Assembly: GCA_964475985.1 (NCBI GenBank)
Contig: CAYYYP010000014.1
Coordinates: 7,867-71,866 of the forward strand
Source: CAYYYP01 sp964475985
GTDB lineage: Bacteria > Bdellovibrionota > UBA1018 > CAYHWW01
Length of the DNA: 64,000 nucleotides
Direction of reading: 5' to 3'
Of the stretch, positions 28,981 through 37,109 are shown piece by piece. A program made the position numbers and the translations under genes. The notes beneath the pieces were generated by a model that did no database searches, was not told where the DNA came from, and was given only the letters and a program-made list of their open reading frames with translations. The first letter of the stretch is position 1. Every line of letters starts with the position of its first letter.

Positions 28981-30684
28981 ATGAACGACATTCGAGCCGG
29001 CTTTAGAAATTTTGGCAGGAATTTTTTCTACTCGTACCCTAAATTCATTCTCCTCACTTTGATTAGCGTGACCTATTTGCCATTTTTGAACTTGCGCGTT
29101 TTACGTATGGCCGGCGATGAGAAGGTTTATATTTCGCAAGCCATTGAAATGGCGAGGGCAGGCAACTGGTTTGTGCAAACGCTGGCGGGCGTACCAAATT
29201 ATTTTAAGGGACCGCTTCATTATATTTTCCTGCGTATCGGCATGATTCTTTTTGGCGAAAATCTTTTTGCGGCGACCTACATGAATTGGTTAGGTGCCAT
29301 GGCCATTGGCCTTTCATTATTTTTCATCGGAAAAAAATTCAATCAACGGGATGAACGTGCGTTACTCCTAGGACTTGCGGGTGCCCTTAACGTGGGGGTT
29401 CTCTCCCATGCCTTTGCGAGCCAAATGGAAGTCGAACTCTGTGCGTTCTACGCCATGGGCGCCGCGGCGTTATTGCACAACCCTTCTCGCCCCTACTTTT
29501 TTTGGGTGTTGGCGGGCCTTGCCGGATGGGTCAAAAGCCCATTGCACTCCGTTCTCTTAGCGTTAGGAGCACTTTCTTACCTTACGTTCACAAATCAAAT
29601 TTGGGCGCTTTTGAAAACTAAACATTTTTGGTTCAGCGGCCTTTTGGGTGTTGCCGTGGGCGTAGCCGGTTACCTACCGGCCTTCTGCCTCGATCAGAAA
29701 AATTTTCTAGAATATTTTTTAGGTCGCGAAAACCTAGGCAAACCTAGTAACGGTCGCACGTGGATGTATCCCACCTATTCATTGCCGCACTTTGCCTGGC
29801 CTTGGACGTTAGCTTTACTGGTTAGCCTGGTAACTTGTATAAAGGGAATTTTTGAAAAACGCCGCGAGCTTAGAAATGCCTTTCTCTTCCCGCTTCTTTT
29901 TTCCCTACCCACTCTGCTTTTCTTTTGTACCTTTCCCTATAAAGGCCAAAATTACAATTTACCCACGATTCCCATTTTACTAATTTCAATATTTATCCTT
30001 CATCGCCCCTTTCCTCGGTTTTTCAAATTCTCTTTCTGGCCCATCGGATTTTTAACGCTGCTTTTTGCGTGCCTTCTTTCGATGATTTTATTTTATTTAG
30101 AAGCCTGGCCTGAGTGGTGGAGCGTCACCTGGTATTTAACGGCAATGGCGTCAGCGTTAGGTGCTGGAATTTTTTTCGTGCTCGCCAAAGATGAAATTCA
30201 AATTGCGTTAGGTTGTACATTAACTGCGATTACATTCTTGTCCTGGTCAGCCCCCCTTGGGCTTTTTGAGCTGCGGGATATTAATGCATGGCTTACGCGG
30301 GACGAACAAACTGCCGTGCAAACTCAGCGCGAACCCCACATCCTTCATTATTATGATTTAGAACAAACCATTTGGAGCGAATGGGGCATCATGGAACTAG
30401 CGCTCCATAGGCCCATTTATGGGCTGCATCGTAAGGAAGAAATCCCTGCCGTCTTTAAATCTGGCCATGCCCTTCTCGTCCCTGGGGAAGAGGCTATGCA
30501 GAATTTAAAGACCTTAGCCATTGGAATGGGCCTGGAGCCGGTTTTTTCAAAGGCTCGAATCACCCCCTGGCGGCGTTGGCGGACCAAGGGCAAGGATGCA
30601 AGTGGAAAACCCCTTTGGTTTCAAGCCTGGCAACAGCGTAGCCTGAATGCCCTCTCAAAAAACTATTATATTCTTTCCTGGTAA
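28981..30684 (+). CDS. GT-C glycosyltransferase, ArnT-like (GT83/GT39)
   Basis: 567 residues from ATG 28981, seven bases after the previous gene. Multi-membrane protein with the family's first-loop pattern AGDEKVYISQAIEMARAGNW then TLAGVPNYFKGPLHYI, close to the DE...GDW...P...KPPL signature of ArnT-type enzymes. These use undecaprenyl-phosphate sugars as donors and act at the periplasmic face, often on lipid A. Because a separate LPS locus is nearby (10-19 kb), a role in lipid A or glycan modification is possible but not shown. Confidence 0.82.
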   Translation: MNDIRAGFRNFGRNFFYSYPKFILLTLISVTYLPFLNLRVLRMAGDEKVYISQAIEMARAGNWFVQTLAGVPNYFKGPLHYIFLRIGMILFGENLFAATYMNWLGAMAIGLSLFFIGKKFNQRDERALLLGLAGALNVGVLSHAFASQMEVELCAFYAMGAAALLHNPSRPYFFWVLAGLAGWVKSPLHSVLLALGALSYLTFTNQIWALLKTKHFWFSGLLGVAVGVAGYLPAFCLDQKNFLEYFLGRENLGKPSNGRTWMYPTYSLPHFAWPWTLALLVSLVTCIKGIFEKRRELRNAFLFPLLFSLPTLLFFCTFPYKGQNYNLPTIPILLISIFILHRPFPRFFKFSFWPIGFLTLLFACLLSMILFYLEAWPEWWSVTWYLTAMASALGAGIFFVLAKDEIQIALGCTLTAITFLSWSAPLGLFELRDINAWLTRDEQTAVQTQREPHILHYYDLEQTIWSEWGIMELALHRPIYGLHRKEEIPAVFKSGHALLVPGEEAMQNLKTLAIGMGLEPVFSKARITPWRRWRTKGKDASGKPLWFQAWQQRSLNALSKNYYILSW

Positions 30685-30755
30685 CCACCTAAACAACTCA
30701 AGTTTAGGCACAAACTGCCGATCCTTATCTTGTAAGTAAAAAGGAGGACGGGGAA

Positions 30756-31073
30756 ATGGGTAAAGAACAAAAGCCTGCCTCGCCGGCAGAAACCAAGAAG
30801 CAAACAAAACCAGAATCAACTCACGGCACTGACCAAAATCAGGGCCAAGGCCAAAGTCACGGTAGCAGCAGGGGTAATGCTGCGGTGACGAACGCCAAGA
30901 TTGGTTGTGGCGCCCAAGGCTGCAAAGCTAAGGACGATCGTTTCGGGTTCTGCAGCGAGCATTTTAGGCAATTCAAATTTGGACTCATCAACAAAAGCGG
31001 CGAACCTGCATTTGATTATGAGCGAAAATTTGATCACTACCAAAAATGGAAACAGGCGCAAAAGGTCGCCTAA
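30756..31073 (+). CDS. Small zinc-finger-like protein
   Basis: 105 residues, preceded by AAAGGAGG (30740s). The first 48 residues are a Gln/Lys/Gly/Ser-rich disordered region. Residues C51, C56, C66 and H69 (CGAQGCKAKDDRFGFCSEHF) form a CxxxxC-x9-CxxH cluster, likely a single zinc site, followed by a basic and aromatic tail. No signal peptide. I do not know the family; such small one-zinc proteins often act as regulators or adaptors. A structured RNA region follows only a few bases downstream, possibly in its 3' untranslated region. Confidence 0.72.
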   Translation: MGKEQKPASPAETKKQTKPESTHGTDQNQGQGQSHGSSRGNAAVTNAKIGCGAQGCKAKDDRFGFCSEHFRQFKFGLINKSGEPAFDYERKFDHYQKWKQAQKVA

Positions 31074-31084
31074 ACTCTACAGCC

Positions 31085-31216
31085 GTTTAGGTACACCGAG
31101 AAAAGATGCGCAATGAGCGTCGAAACTCATTGGGCAACCGCGCTGTACCCACCCGCCACAGAGGAAGTCGTGCAGGAACATTTATGTTCACGTACGGCTT
31201 CCTCTTCAAAACTAAC
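31085..31216 (+). ncRNA. Structured RNA region downstream of the zinc-finger-like gene
   Basis: Stem 1 is GGTACA (31090-31095) with TGTACC (31144-31149). It stacks on GCGC (31108-31111)/GCGC (31140-31143) and AATGAG (31112-31117)/CTCATT (31126-31131), with a 12-nt 5' bulge and a GGGCAACC internal loop. A second hairpin pairs GAGGAAGTCGT (31161-31171) with ACGGCTTCCTC (31194-31204). Helices are perfect or have one G-T pair. It may be part of the 3' untranslated region or a separate RNA; no known class was recognised. Confidence 0.5.
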
Positions 31217-31280
31217 GAAGCTTCCAAGATTGGCTATTCCAGGGGTATAGCTTAGCCAATCTCGGGGGCTTCTTTTGTTT
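31217..31280 (+). terminator. Intrinsic terminator
   Basis: A 20-bp stem (arms 31217-31236 and 31253-31272, one mismatch and two G-T pairs) with a 16-nt loop is followed by TTTTGTTT. It ends the transcript of the zinc-finger-like gene and the structured RNA. Confidence 0.78.
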
Positions 31281-31292
31281 CAATCAAGCAAC

Positions 31293-31411
31293 GAAGCTCG
31301 CTCATAAAAACTTTTCGCAAAAGGGGACGGCATCGTGCCTCCTTTCGCTGGGATCCCGCCATCGTGGCGGCTCGAGGCCCCTTTTGCGAAAAGTTTTTAT
31401 GAGCGAGCTTC
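31293..31411. repeat. 34-bp perfect inverted repeat around a 51-bp centre
   Basis: Left arm 31293-31326 begins GAAGCTCGCTCATAAAAAC and right arm 31378-31411 is its exact reverse complement, so 68 of 119 bases pair. The centre contains a second small hairpin (CCGCCA-TCG-TGGCGG). Outside the arms, ACGAAG and CTTCGT also mirror each other with a 3-base offset. Possible identities: a MITE-like fold-back element, a bidirectional terminator, or a structured RNA. I see no second copy in the window. Confidence 0.8.
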
Positions 31412-31561
31412 TTCGTTTGTTTGCAAAATGTAGGGTCTGGGGATTTTCTTGCGGGTCGAGCGGAGTGGGAACTTTGCAGACCTAGGCGGGCCTCGCAGAG
31501 AACTGTCGAACGCCCATTTGGATGTTGTTAGTTACGCATTGGTTGCGGCATAAATGCATAC
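31412..31561. other. 150-bp spacer before the methyltransferase gene
   Basis: No gene is seen. It must hold the promoter for the methyltransferase gene, but I see no convincing -35/-10 pair and no clear ribosome site before ATG 31562. Confidence 0.5.
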
Positions 31562-32692
31562 ATGCAATGGTTTGCTACTTGCCCCCATGAAACGGTCGAC
31601 GTGCTGGAGTCCGAACTCCATGCGTTGGGCATTCAAATTCAGAGTAAGTTTTATCGCGGCATTCTTTTTGAGTGCGATCTGGAGAATGCATATCGCGCCC
31701 ATCTGGTTTTGCGCACCGCGAGTCGCATCCAGAGAATCGTCGCTCGGTTTCAAGTTTCGAGCATCGGTTCATTTCAGGCTGAGCTGAAAAAAATAGCATG
31801 GCCAATGTGGCTCAGATCTCAACGTCCTTTCAAGGTCATGCCAGCTCTTACGGATGAGGACTCACAAAAATTAGGGGGTGAAGCCATTGTCGCGGCGGTG
31901 GTTGAATCCATTCAGCGGAGTGAATTCAAAACAGGTGCTCCTAAGTTCAATCCCGATGCCGAGGCCCCCATAACGATTGTTGCCTTTCTTCGCGACGGAA
32001 TGTGCATTCTGGGTATTGATACTGCCGGTCGCGCGTTGCACAAACGCGGGTGGCGCACGAACGGCCATCCCGCCGTTTTGAAAGAGACGCTTGCCGCATC
32101 AATGCTGATGCTTGCCGGTTACACCGGTAACGAGCCCCTCATGGATCCCATGTGTGGCTCCGGCACCATCGTGATTGAGGCGACATACATCGCACTTCAG
32201 AAGGCTCCTCTGATTCATAGGGGAAAAGATGATTTTGCCCTTGAACACCTGGCCGGCTTTGACCGGATGCTTTGGCGCAAGGTTTCCGATCAATTGCGTT
32301 CCCAGAAGAAATCAGAGTTACCAACCCCGATCTTTGCTTCGGACATGGACGCAAAATATATCGATGTGGCTAGGGCTTCTGCGCTGCGCGCGCGCGTAGA
32401 AAAGTACATCGCTTTTTCTGTGGGGCGCTTTCAGGACATTGAGCCACCGGCAGAGAGCGGGTTGCTCATCATGAACCTGCCCTACGGGCAACGCATCGGG
32501 GGCGACACGGTCAAGTCCCTGTTTCGCGAAGTAGGCGATACCATCAAAAAACGTTTCCCAGCCTGGCGTGCAGCGTTGCTAGTTCCGCAGGAAGTGCCTG
32601 ATCGATCTTTTGGGCTTACGGTGACGAAGAAATTCCTACTTCGAAACGGAGCTCTTCCCGTGAAGCTGCTTATGATCGGCGGCAGGGATTAG
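31562..32692 (+). CDS. THUMP-domain class I rRNA/tRNA methyltransferase (RlmL N-terminal/TrmN-like)
   Basis: 376 residues: an N-terminal THUMP RNA-binding domain (first 160 residues, beginning QWFATCPHETVDVLESEL) and a Rossmann-type methyltransferase with the SAM-binding DPMCGSGTIVIEA, the acidic FASDMDAKYIDVARASA and the catalytic NLPYGQRIGG (NPPY-type motif). E. coli RlmL is twice as long because it adds RlmK; this is the single RlmL-like half, which makes N2-methylguanosine in 23S rRNA. Exact target is not certain from sequence. Confidence 0.88.
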   Translation: MQWFATCPHETVDVLESELHALGIQIQSKFYRGILFECDLENAYRAHLVLRTASRIQRIVARFQVSSIGSFQAELKKIAWPMWLRSQRPFKVMPALTDEDSQKLGGEAIVAAVVESIQRSEFKTGAPKFNPDAEAPITIVAFLRDGMCILGIDTAGRALHKRGWRTNGHPAVLKETLAASMLMLAGYTGNEPLMDPMCGSGTIVIEATYIALQKAPLIHRGKDDFALEHLAGFDRMLWRKVSDQLRSQKKSELPTPIFASDMDAKYIDVARASALRARVEKYIAFSVGRFQDIEPPAESGLLIMNLPYGQRIGGDTVKSLFREVGDTIKKRFPAWRAALLVPQEVPDRSFGLTVTKKFLLRNGALPVKLLMIGGRD

Positions 32693-32718
32693 ACGGGGAT
32701 TTACTTTTTGTTGAAATC

Positions 32719-33882
32719 TCATGGATAGAGCTCATTCAGCACATCCTTCCACGGCCAAATTTCCATGTTTTTGAGTGTACGTTTTTTCTTTTCGCGCGAA
32801 GCTACGATGAAACGTTTAACCTTTAAATCCTGAGCAACCTTAATTGCACGCGTAAAATCTTTCTCATCGACGCGTTCCGTTGATTTGATCTCAATGGCCC
32901 AAAGTTCGCGGTTGGGACGCTCAATGAGCAAATCAATTTCGACGTCATCTTTGGTGCGAAGATAATAAAAACGATCGTCTTTTCTTAAGTAATCATTGAG
33001 TCGAATGCACTCCACGACAAAGAAATGCTCAAATGCCTTTCCGTAGGCATAGGTGCTCGGTACCAGCGGTGAATCCAGAGAACGCTCTATGGCTTTGCGG
33101 ACGCCTAGATCAAAAAAATAGAATTTTGATTTTGCGGTTTGAACTTTTCGCACGGACCGGTGATATGGCTCGAGGTAAAATCCCATCAGGGTATCCGACA
33201 GGATTTCAAAATATCGCAGTACTGCCGCAGGACTTGAAAGTGAATCCCTTGCTATCTTTGACGCGTTTATGATTTGCGTATTTTGTTGCGAGGCGATTTC
33301 AATGAACCGTGCAAATGGCTCCAGCTGCCGTAACACCTGTTCTTCCTTGATCTCCTGCTTCATATACGTGGCGACGTAGGATTTGAGATATTCTTTTTTT
33401 TCATCATTGCCCTTAAGTGAGAATACGCGTGGCAACGATCCCCAGTTCAGCGCAAAATCCAAATCAAAATCTTTGCCAAGCTCTCGGTGAGTGAGGGGGT
33501 GAAGTGAGTTCAAAAAAGCGCGTCCCGCCAAAAGATTCGCGCCTCCACGCTTAAGTTTCCTTGCGCTGGACCCAGTGAGGGCGAACGAGATGTTTCTCTC
33601 TTCAATGAGTTTATGAACGTAGTTCAAAAGTCCTGGTAGTCTTTGAATTTCATCGGCGACTACCCACGAACCCTTTTTAAATTCGCGGGGAATCATTTCA
33701 ACGAAACGACCAGGGTGAGCTAAAAGCTCCTGATAGAGAACGTCATCCAACAAGTCCACCCAAAAAACATTCGATTTTGTGGGCGGGAAAAACTCTTTAA
33801 GCAACGAAGATTTACCAGTTCCACGTGCGCCAAACATAAAAAAACTGTTTGAAAACAATGGTTTTGCGATTCTAGAATACAT
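32719..33882 (-). CDS. AAA ATPase with DUF4143 domain
   Basis: 387 residues. Walker A is FGARGTGKSSLLKEFFP near residue 18, then a Walker B-like WVVADEIQRLPGLLNYVHKL and the sensor LTGSSARKLKRGGANLLAGR. The C-terminal half is the DUF4143 nuclease-like fold (FYYLRTKDDVEIDLLIERPN, LWAIEIKSTE, with restriction-endonuclease-type D...ExK spacing). Family members are common in accessory regions and of uncertain role. An inverted repeat overlaps its start codon (listed separately), suggesting autoregulation. Confidence 0.88.
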   Translation of the reverse strand: MYSRIAKPLFSNSFFMFGARGTGKSSLLKEFFPPTKSNVFWVDLLDDVLYQELLAHPGRFVEMIPREFKKGSWVVADEIQRLPGLLNYVHKLIEERNISFALTGSSARKLKRGGANLLAGRAFLNSLHPLTHRELGKDFDLDFALNWGSLPRVFSLKGNDEKKEYLKSYVATYMKQEIKEEQVLRQLEPFARFIEIASQQNTQIINASKIARDSLSSPAAVLRYFEILSDTLMGFYLEPYHRSVRKVQTAKSKFYFFDLGVRKAIERSLDSPLVPSTYAYGKAFEHFFVVECIRLNDYLRKDDRFYYLRTKDDVEIDLLIERPNRELWAIEIKSTERVDEKDFTRAIKVAQDLKVKRFIVASREKKKRTLKNMEIWPWKDVLNELYP

Positions 33883-33917
33883 ATAGAGAATTTTAACGTA
33901 TTTTTCTCTATATGTAT
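33877..33917. promoter_or_regulatory. Inverted repeat operator candidate at the DUF4143 gene start
   Basis: ATACATATAGAGAA (33877-33890) and its exact reverse complement TTCTCTATATGTAT (33904-33917) flank a 13-bp spacer. The left arm overlaps the ATG (33880-33882 on the plus strand). A bound repressor would block transcription or ribosome access. Confidence 0.62.
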
Positions 33918-33989
33918 ACCTAGTCTATATTAGGGGGGTTTTTCCGCCCCGGTTCACGACCAGGAATTGCTTTTATCTAAAGGAAAACA

Positions 33990-35936
33990 TCAACGCAATC
34001 CAGTAGCCAGCTGCGCTTCCAAAGATGCAGCTGGACAATCTATGGGTGCCGCCGGATCGTTTTCTAAAGTTTCAAGCATCGCAGAGACCAGCCGCATGTC
34101 GCTTTCCCTGTGGGGGTTGTGGGGATTGTCCAACGCCACGGCTGCATCTCGTTGCACCTCCGGGTCCTGGAGCAGAGCAACGTATGCGTCGTGCAATTCA
34201 GTATCGTGCATATGGAACGCGAATCTTTTGATGACCTGCCGCCTTATTGAAACATCCTTGTCATGAAGGCCGACAATCAATTTTTCGCGAAGCTTTGTCC
34301 AATCTACTGATCGCCTAAAACCGAAAAACGCGGAGAAAGCGTAGGATCTTATTGAAACATCGGGATCCGTCGTGCGCCTTAAAAATGCGCTGATTTCGTG
34401 GGGCTCATCCCGGCATAGCGATAAAATAGCGATGGCTTTCCTTCGGATCTCGACATCTTCGTCGTCGAGAAGTCTCACCAGATCGGGCCTGACTTCATCC
34501 GAACGGATCAAACGCTGACCTGACAAAGCCATGATCGCTGCCCTCCGCCGCATGGCTTTAGGACTGCGTAAATTCAAAATGATAAGATCGTTTATGGTCA
34601 TGGTAGTCGGATCTTTATGAAGGGGATTTCCTTCCAATAAGGCCAGTCTCAAATCAGTCTCCGCCTGTTCAAATGATTCCAACCTGCTCAGGGTAGTAAC
34701 CAAAGCCGTGGCAGGGTCCGTCAGTTGGTCACGAAATTCCCCGTGATCGGGTTCGGCTTCGATCTGACGCATATTACCGCGGATGAACAGCTCATCGTGG
34801 AAAACTACATTCGTACTTTGATCAAAAGGATTGATTCCTAGATCGGCCGCCTCAAATAAATGAGTATAATTCATAAAGTACATTTGTTGATAAACGGGCA
34901 TCCCGTTCATGCTTACGTGATAATGATAGCCCGGCATGTCGGTACGGAGCCGCGCATTACGATTGGCAATCAGGGGATGATTGAGATGTCCTTCTATTCC
35001 GGCCAACCTCGCCAGCGCATTCAATTGCTTCAAATAAAGTATGGGATCGTCCGTAGGAATCACGTGGGTAAACTCCAGAACATTCCTATCGATGGTCCAG
35101 CCCAAAACCCGGTATAAATCCTGTACCTCCGCAGGCAGGTCCTTTCGTATGTGCAGGTTTTTAGCGATGACAACAGGTTTAACTTTATGAGTTTCCGGCA
35201 AAACAAGGTTCACCCGCTGATGGGGCGTGAGGCGCTCTAGCCTCATAGCGCTACGGCGAATCTCGGGGCTCAGTTCACGCCAACGGCGCAGAAGTCTAGA
35301 CCAGTCGCTTTGGGCCCTGAAGTTCTCCGGAATCTCAGGCGATGGGGCGGAATTAACCGGCGACGGTCTCACGTTTTGCGTTGAGGTAGGCTGACTAAGA
35401 ATAACTGGTCCACCCGTGATGGTCGTTTCATCATTTTGTATCCTTCGCGCGCTTTGAATCCCCCGTCCTTGGATTACCGCGCTCTGACGGGATTCATTTG
35501 GCTCCCGCGGCACTCCCGCCCGCACGATCAAAGCTTCGCCCGGGTTAAAGCCAAGTGCCCTAGGAAGCGAGAGATTATAATTTAGTCCCTCCACGAGGTA
35601 AGCTCGCAAAGAACCGTCTGGGTCGATGAGGTGATCAAGATTAGCTGGATCCTCGAGATAGCTATCAACGATTTCCGTCGGCAATAAATCCATAACTTCC
35701 GGGTGCTCTTCCTGATACCGATGAAAATCAAACTGGTTGATAATAATTCGTAGGGGCCGATCGGAGAGTTCGAGTTCCATTCCTATGAGAACACGCCCCC
35801 GGAACTGCTCCAGGTACACCAACTGCTCCGCAGTCTGACTAAAAGTCAGCGGGATGCAAAAGACAAACGCCGCCAGGAGAGAAAGTAAGGTTGTTCTTAA
35901 AATAGAAGAGGAGACCACGCTGTATTTTCGGGTCAT
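33990..35936 (-). CDS. Secreted HEAT-repeat protein of unknown function
   Basis: 648 residues with a signal peptide (TTLLSLLAAFVFCIPLTFSQ). The middle is unrecognised. The last 170 residues contain HEAT-like helical repeats (RPDLVRLLDDEDVEIRRKAI, DPDVSIRSYAFSAFFGFR, DKDVSIRRQVIKRFAFHM), each with the usual DxDxxxRRxA pattern. The protein probably serves as a periplasmic or surface scaffold for protein contacts. It is a lone gene. Confidence 0.78.
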   Translation of the reverse strand: MTRKYSVVSSSILRTTLLSLLAAFVFCIPLTFSQTAEQLVYLEQFRGRVLIGMELELSDRPLRIIINQFDFHRYQEEHPEVMDLLPTEIVDSYLEDPANLDHLIDPDGSLRAYLVEGLNYNLSLPRALGFNPGEALIVRAGVPREPNESRQSAVIQGRGIQSARRIQNDETTITGGPVILSQPTSTQNVRPSPVNSAPSPEIPENFRAQSDWSRLLRRWRELSPEIRRSAMRLERLTPHQRVNLVLPETHKVKPVVIAKNLHIRKDLPAEVQDLYRVLGWTIDRNVLEFTHVIPTDDPILYLKQLNALARLAGIEGHLNHPLIANRNARLRTDMPGYHYHVSMNGMPVYQQMYFMNYTHLFEAADLGINPFDQSTNVVFHDELFIRGNMRQIEAEPDHGEFRDQLTDPATALVTTLSRLESFEQAETDLRLALLEGNPLHKDPTTMTINDLIILNLRSPKAMRRRAAIMALSGQRLIRSDEVRPDLVRLLDDEDVEIRRKAIAILSLCRDEPHEISAFLRRTTDPDVSIRSYAFSAFFGFRRSVDWTKLREKLIVGLHDKDVSIRRQVIKRFAFHMHDTELHDAYVALLQDPEVQRDAAVALDNPHNPHRESDMRLVSAMLETLENDPAAPIDCPAASLEAQLATGLR

Positions 35937-36058
35937 TCCCGGAAATTCATTAGCTCCGAGCTAGAGGAACGCGGCAAATTTTTCTTGGGGTTGCCTACTA
36001 TTAAAGCCGAACTAAGCAACAGCCTGAGGATGCCTACTCTTAAAGACGCGTAATAATA

Positions 36059-36081
36059 TTATCTATATAATATAGAGATAA
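36059..36081. promoter_or_regulatory. Imperfect palindrome upstream of the antitoxin-like gene
   Basis: TTATCTATAT and ATAGAGATAA are inverted copies with one mismatch around AAT, ending 53 bp before the ATG at 36135. It contains ATATAGAGA, the same 9-mer that forms the half-site of the DUF4143 operator at 33881. Confidence 0.45.
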
Positions 36082-36134
36082 CATCTAGCTAATCGTTTCA
36101 GCTAGAAAAGCCACAAAGAAGGAAGCTAAGTTCT

Positions 36135-36350
36135 ATGAAAAAGGAATATGATTTCTCAAAAATGAAGGAAGTAAAAAATCCTTACAGCGGCAAAAAAAAA
36201 GCAATCGGAATTAATTTGAGCCCTGAAGTCATCGACTACTTCAAAAAAATCGCCGATGAGAGCGGGATCCCTTATCAAAAGTTGATTGATCTTTACCTGC
36301 TTGACTGCGTTAAACGCCGCAAAAAGCTTTCACTTAAGTGGGCAGCTTAA
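36135..36350 (+). CDS. BrnA/CopG-like antitoxin-type protein (no partner toxin seen)
   Basis: 71 residues; the core reads KKAIGINLSPEVIDYFKKIADESGIPYQKLIDLYLLDCVKR, a strand followed by two helices, as in ribbon-helix-helix BrnA-type antitoxins. A GAAGGA site precedes the ATG. The usual BrnT-like toxin is not adjacent: the next gene (RNase PH) is on the other strand and nothing fits upstream. It may be a solitary regulator. Confidence 0.7.
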   Translation: MKKEYDFSKMKEVKNPYSGKKKAIGINLSPEVIDYFKKIADESGIPYQKLIDLYLLDCVKRRKKLSLKWAA

Positions 36351-36366
36351 GATCTGTATCAAAGCC

Positions 36367-37092
36367 CTACCCCAACGCCGCCTTCTGAATCTCATGCAGC
36401 GCCTTAGCCGCAATGAGAGCACCATCCGTCAGACGGTTCATATCATCGCGCGTAAATACCGTGTTTTCGCCCGTACCCTGCACTTCCACAAAATGGCCGT
36501 CACCCGTGATCACGAAATTCATATCGACATCACACGATGAGTCTTCGCCATAATCCAAATCCACTAAAACGTGCTCACCTTTAAGGCCCACGCTTACTGC
36601 AGAAACGAGGCCTGTGATTGCGTTAGTCAAACCGTGTTTCTTGAGCGCCAGAGCTAACGCAACGTAACCGCCCGTGATACTTGCGGTGCGGGTTCCGCCG
36701 TCGGCGACGATGACATCACAATCTACGATGATGCTACGTTCGGGAATTTTTTTCAGATCAACGATGGACCTTAATGACCGGCCAATGAGACGCTGGATTT
36801 CTAAAGTTCTTCCGCCTAATTTATCTCGTTCGCGTTTGGTACGTTGATGCGTTGCCGTGGGTAACATTGCGTATTCCGCCGTTACCCAGCCTTTGCCTGA
36901 ACCCTGCAACCACTGCGGCACGCTGCGATCCATGATCGCCGTGCAAATGACCCTTGTTTTACCGAACTCAACCATCACGGAACCATCCGCATAGTCATTG
37001 ACGCCACAGGTGATTTTTACTGGCCTCAGCTCCAAAGACTTGCGGCCAAAAGCTCGTTTACCCGAAAATGCGGCATTTTTATCAACACTCAT
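36367..37092 (-). CDS. rph: Ribonuclease PH
   Basis: 241 residues. The family signatures RAFGRKSLELRPVKITCGV, GSVMVEFGKTRVICTA, the RTKRERDKLGGRTLEIQRLI run and VDCDVIVADGGTRTASITGG are all intact. It trims tRNA 3' ends by phosphorolysis. It starts 17 bp after the stop of the amidase gene, in the same orientation. Confidence 0.96.
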   Translation of the reverse strand: MSVDKNAAFSGKRAFGRKSLELRPVKITCGVNDYADGSVMVEFGKTRVICTAIMDRSVPQWLQGSGKGWVTAEYAMLPTATHQRTKRERDKLGGRTLEIQRLIGRSLRSIVDLKKIPERSIIVDCDVIVADGGTRTASITGGYVALALALKKHGLTNAITGLVSAVSVGLKGEHVLVDLDYGEDSSCDVDMNFVITGDGHFVEVQGTGENTVFTRDDMNRLTDGALIAAKALHEIQKAALG

Positions 37093-37109
37093 ATGCGATG
37101 ATCCTCTTT

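Noticed and set aside
31085..31216. c-di-GMP-I riboswitch or group II intron domain V
   Set aside because: GGGCAACC lacks the A-rich GEMM form and no second hairpin partner fits; the hairpin at 31161-31204 lacks a GNRA loop and the catalytic triad layout.
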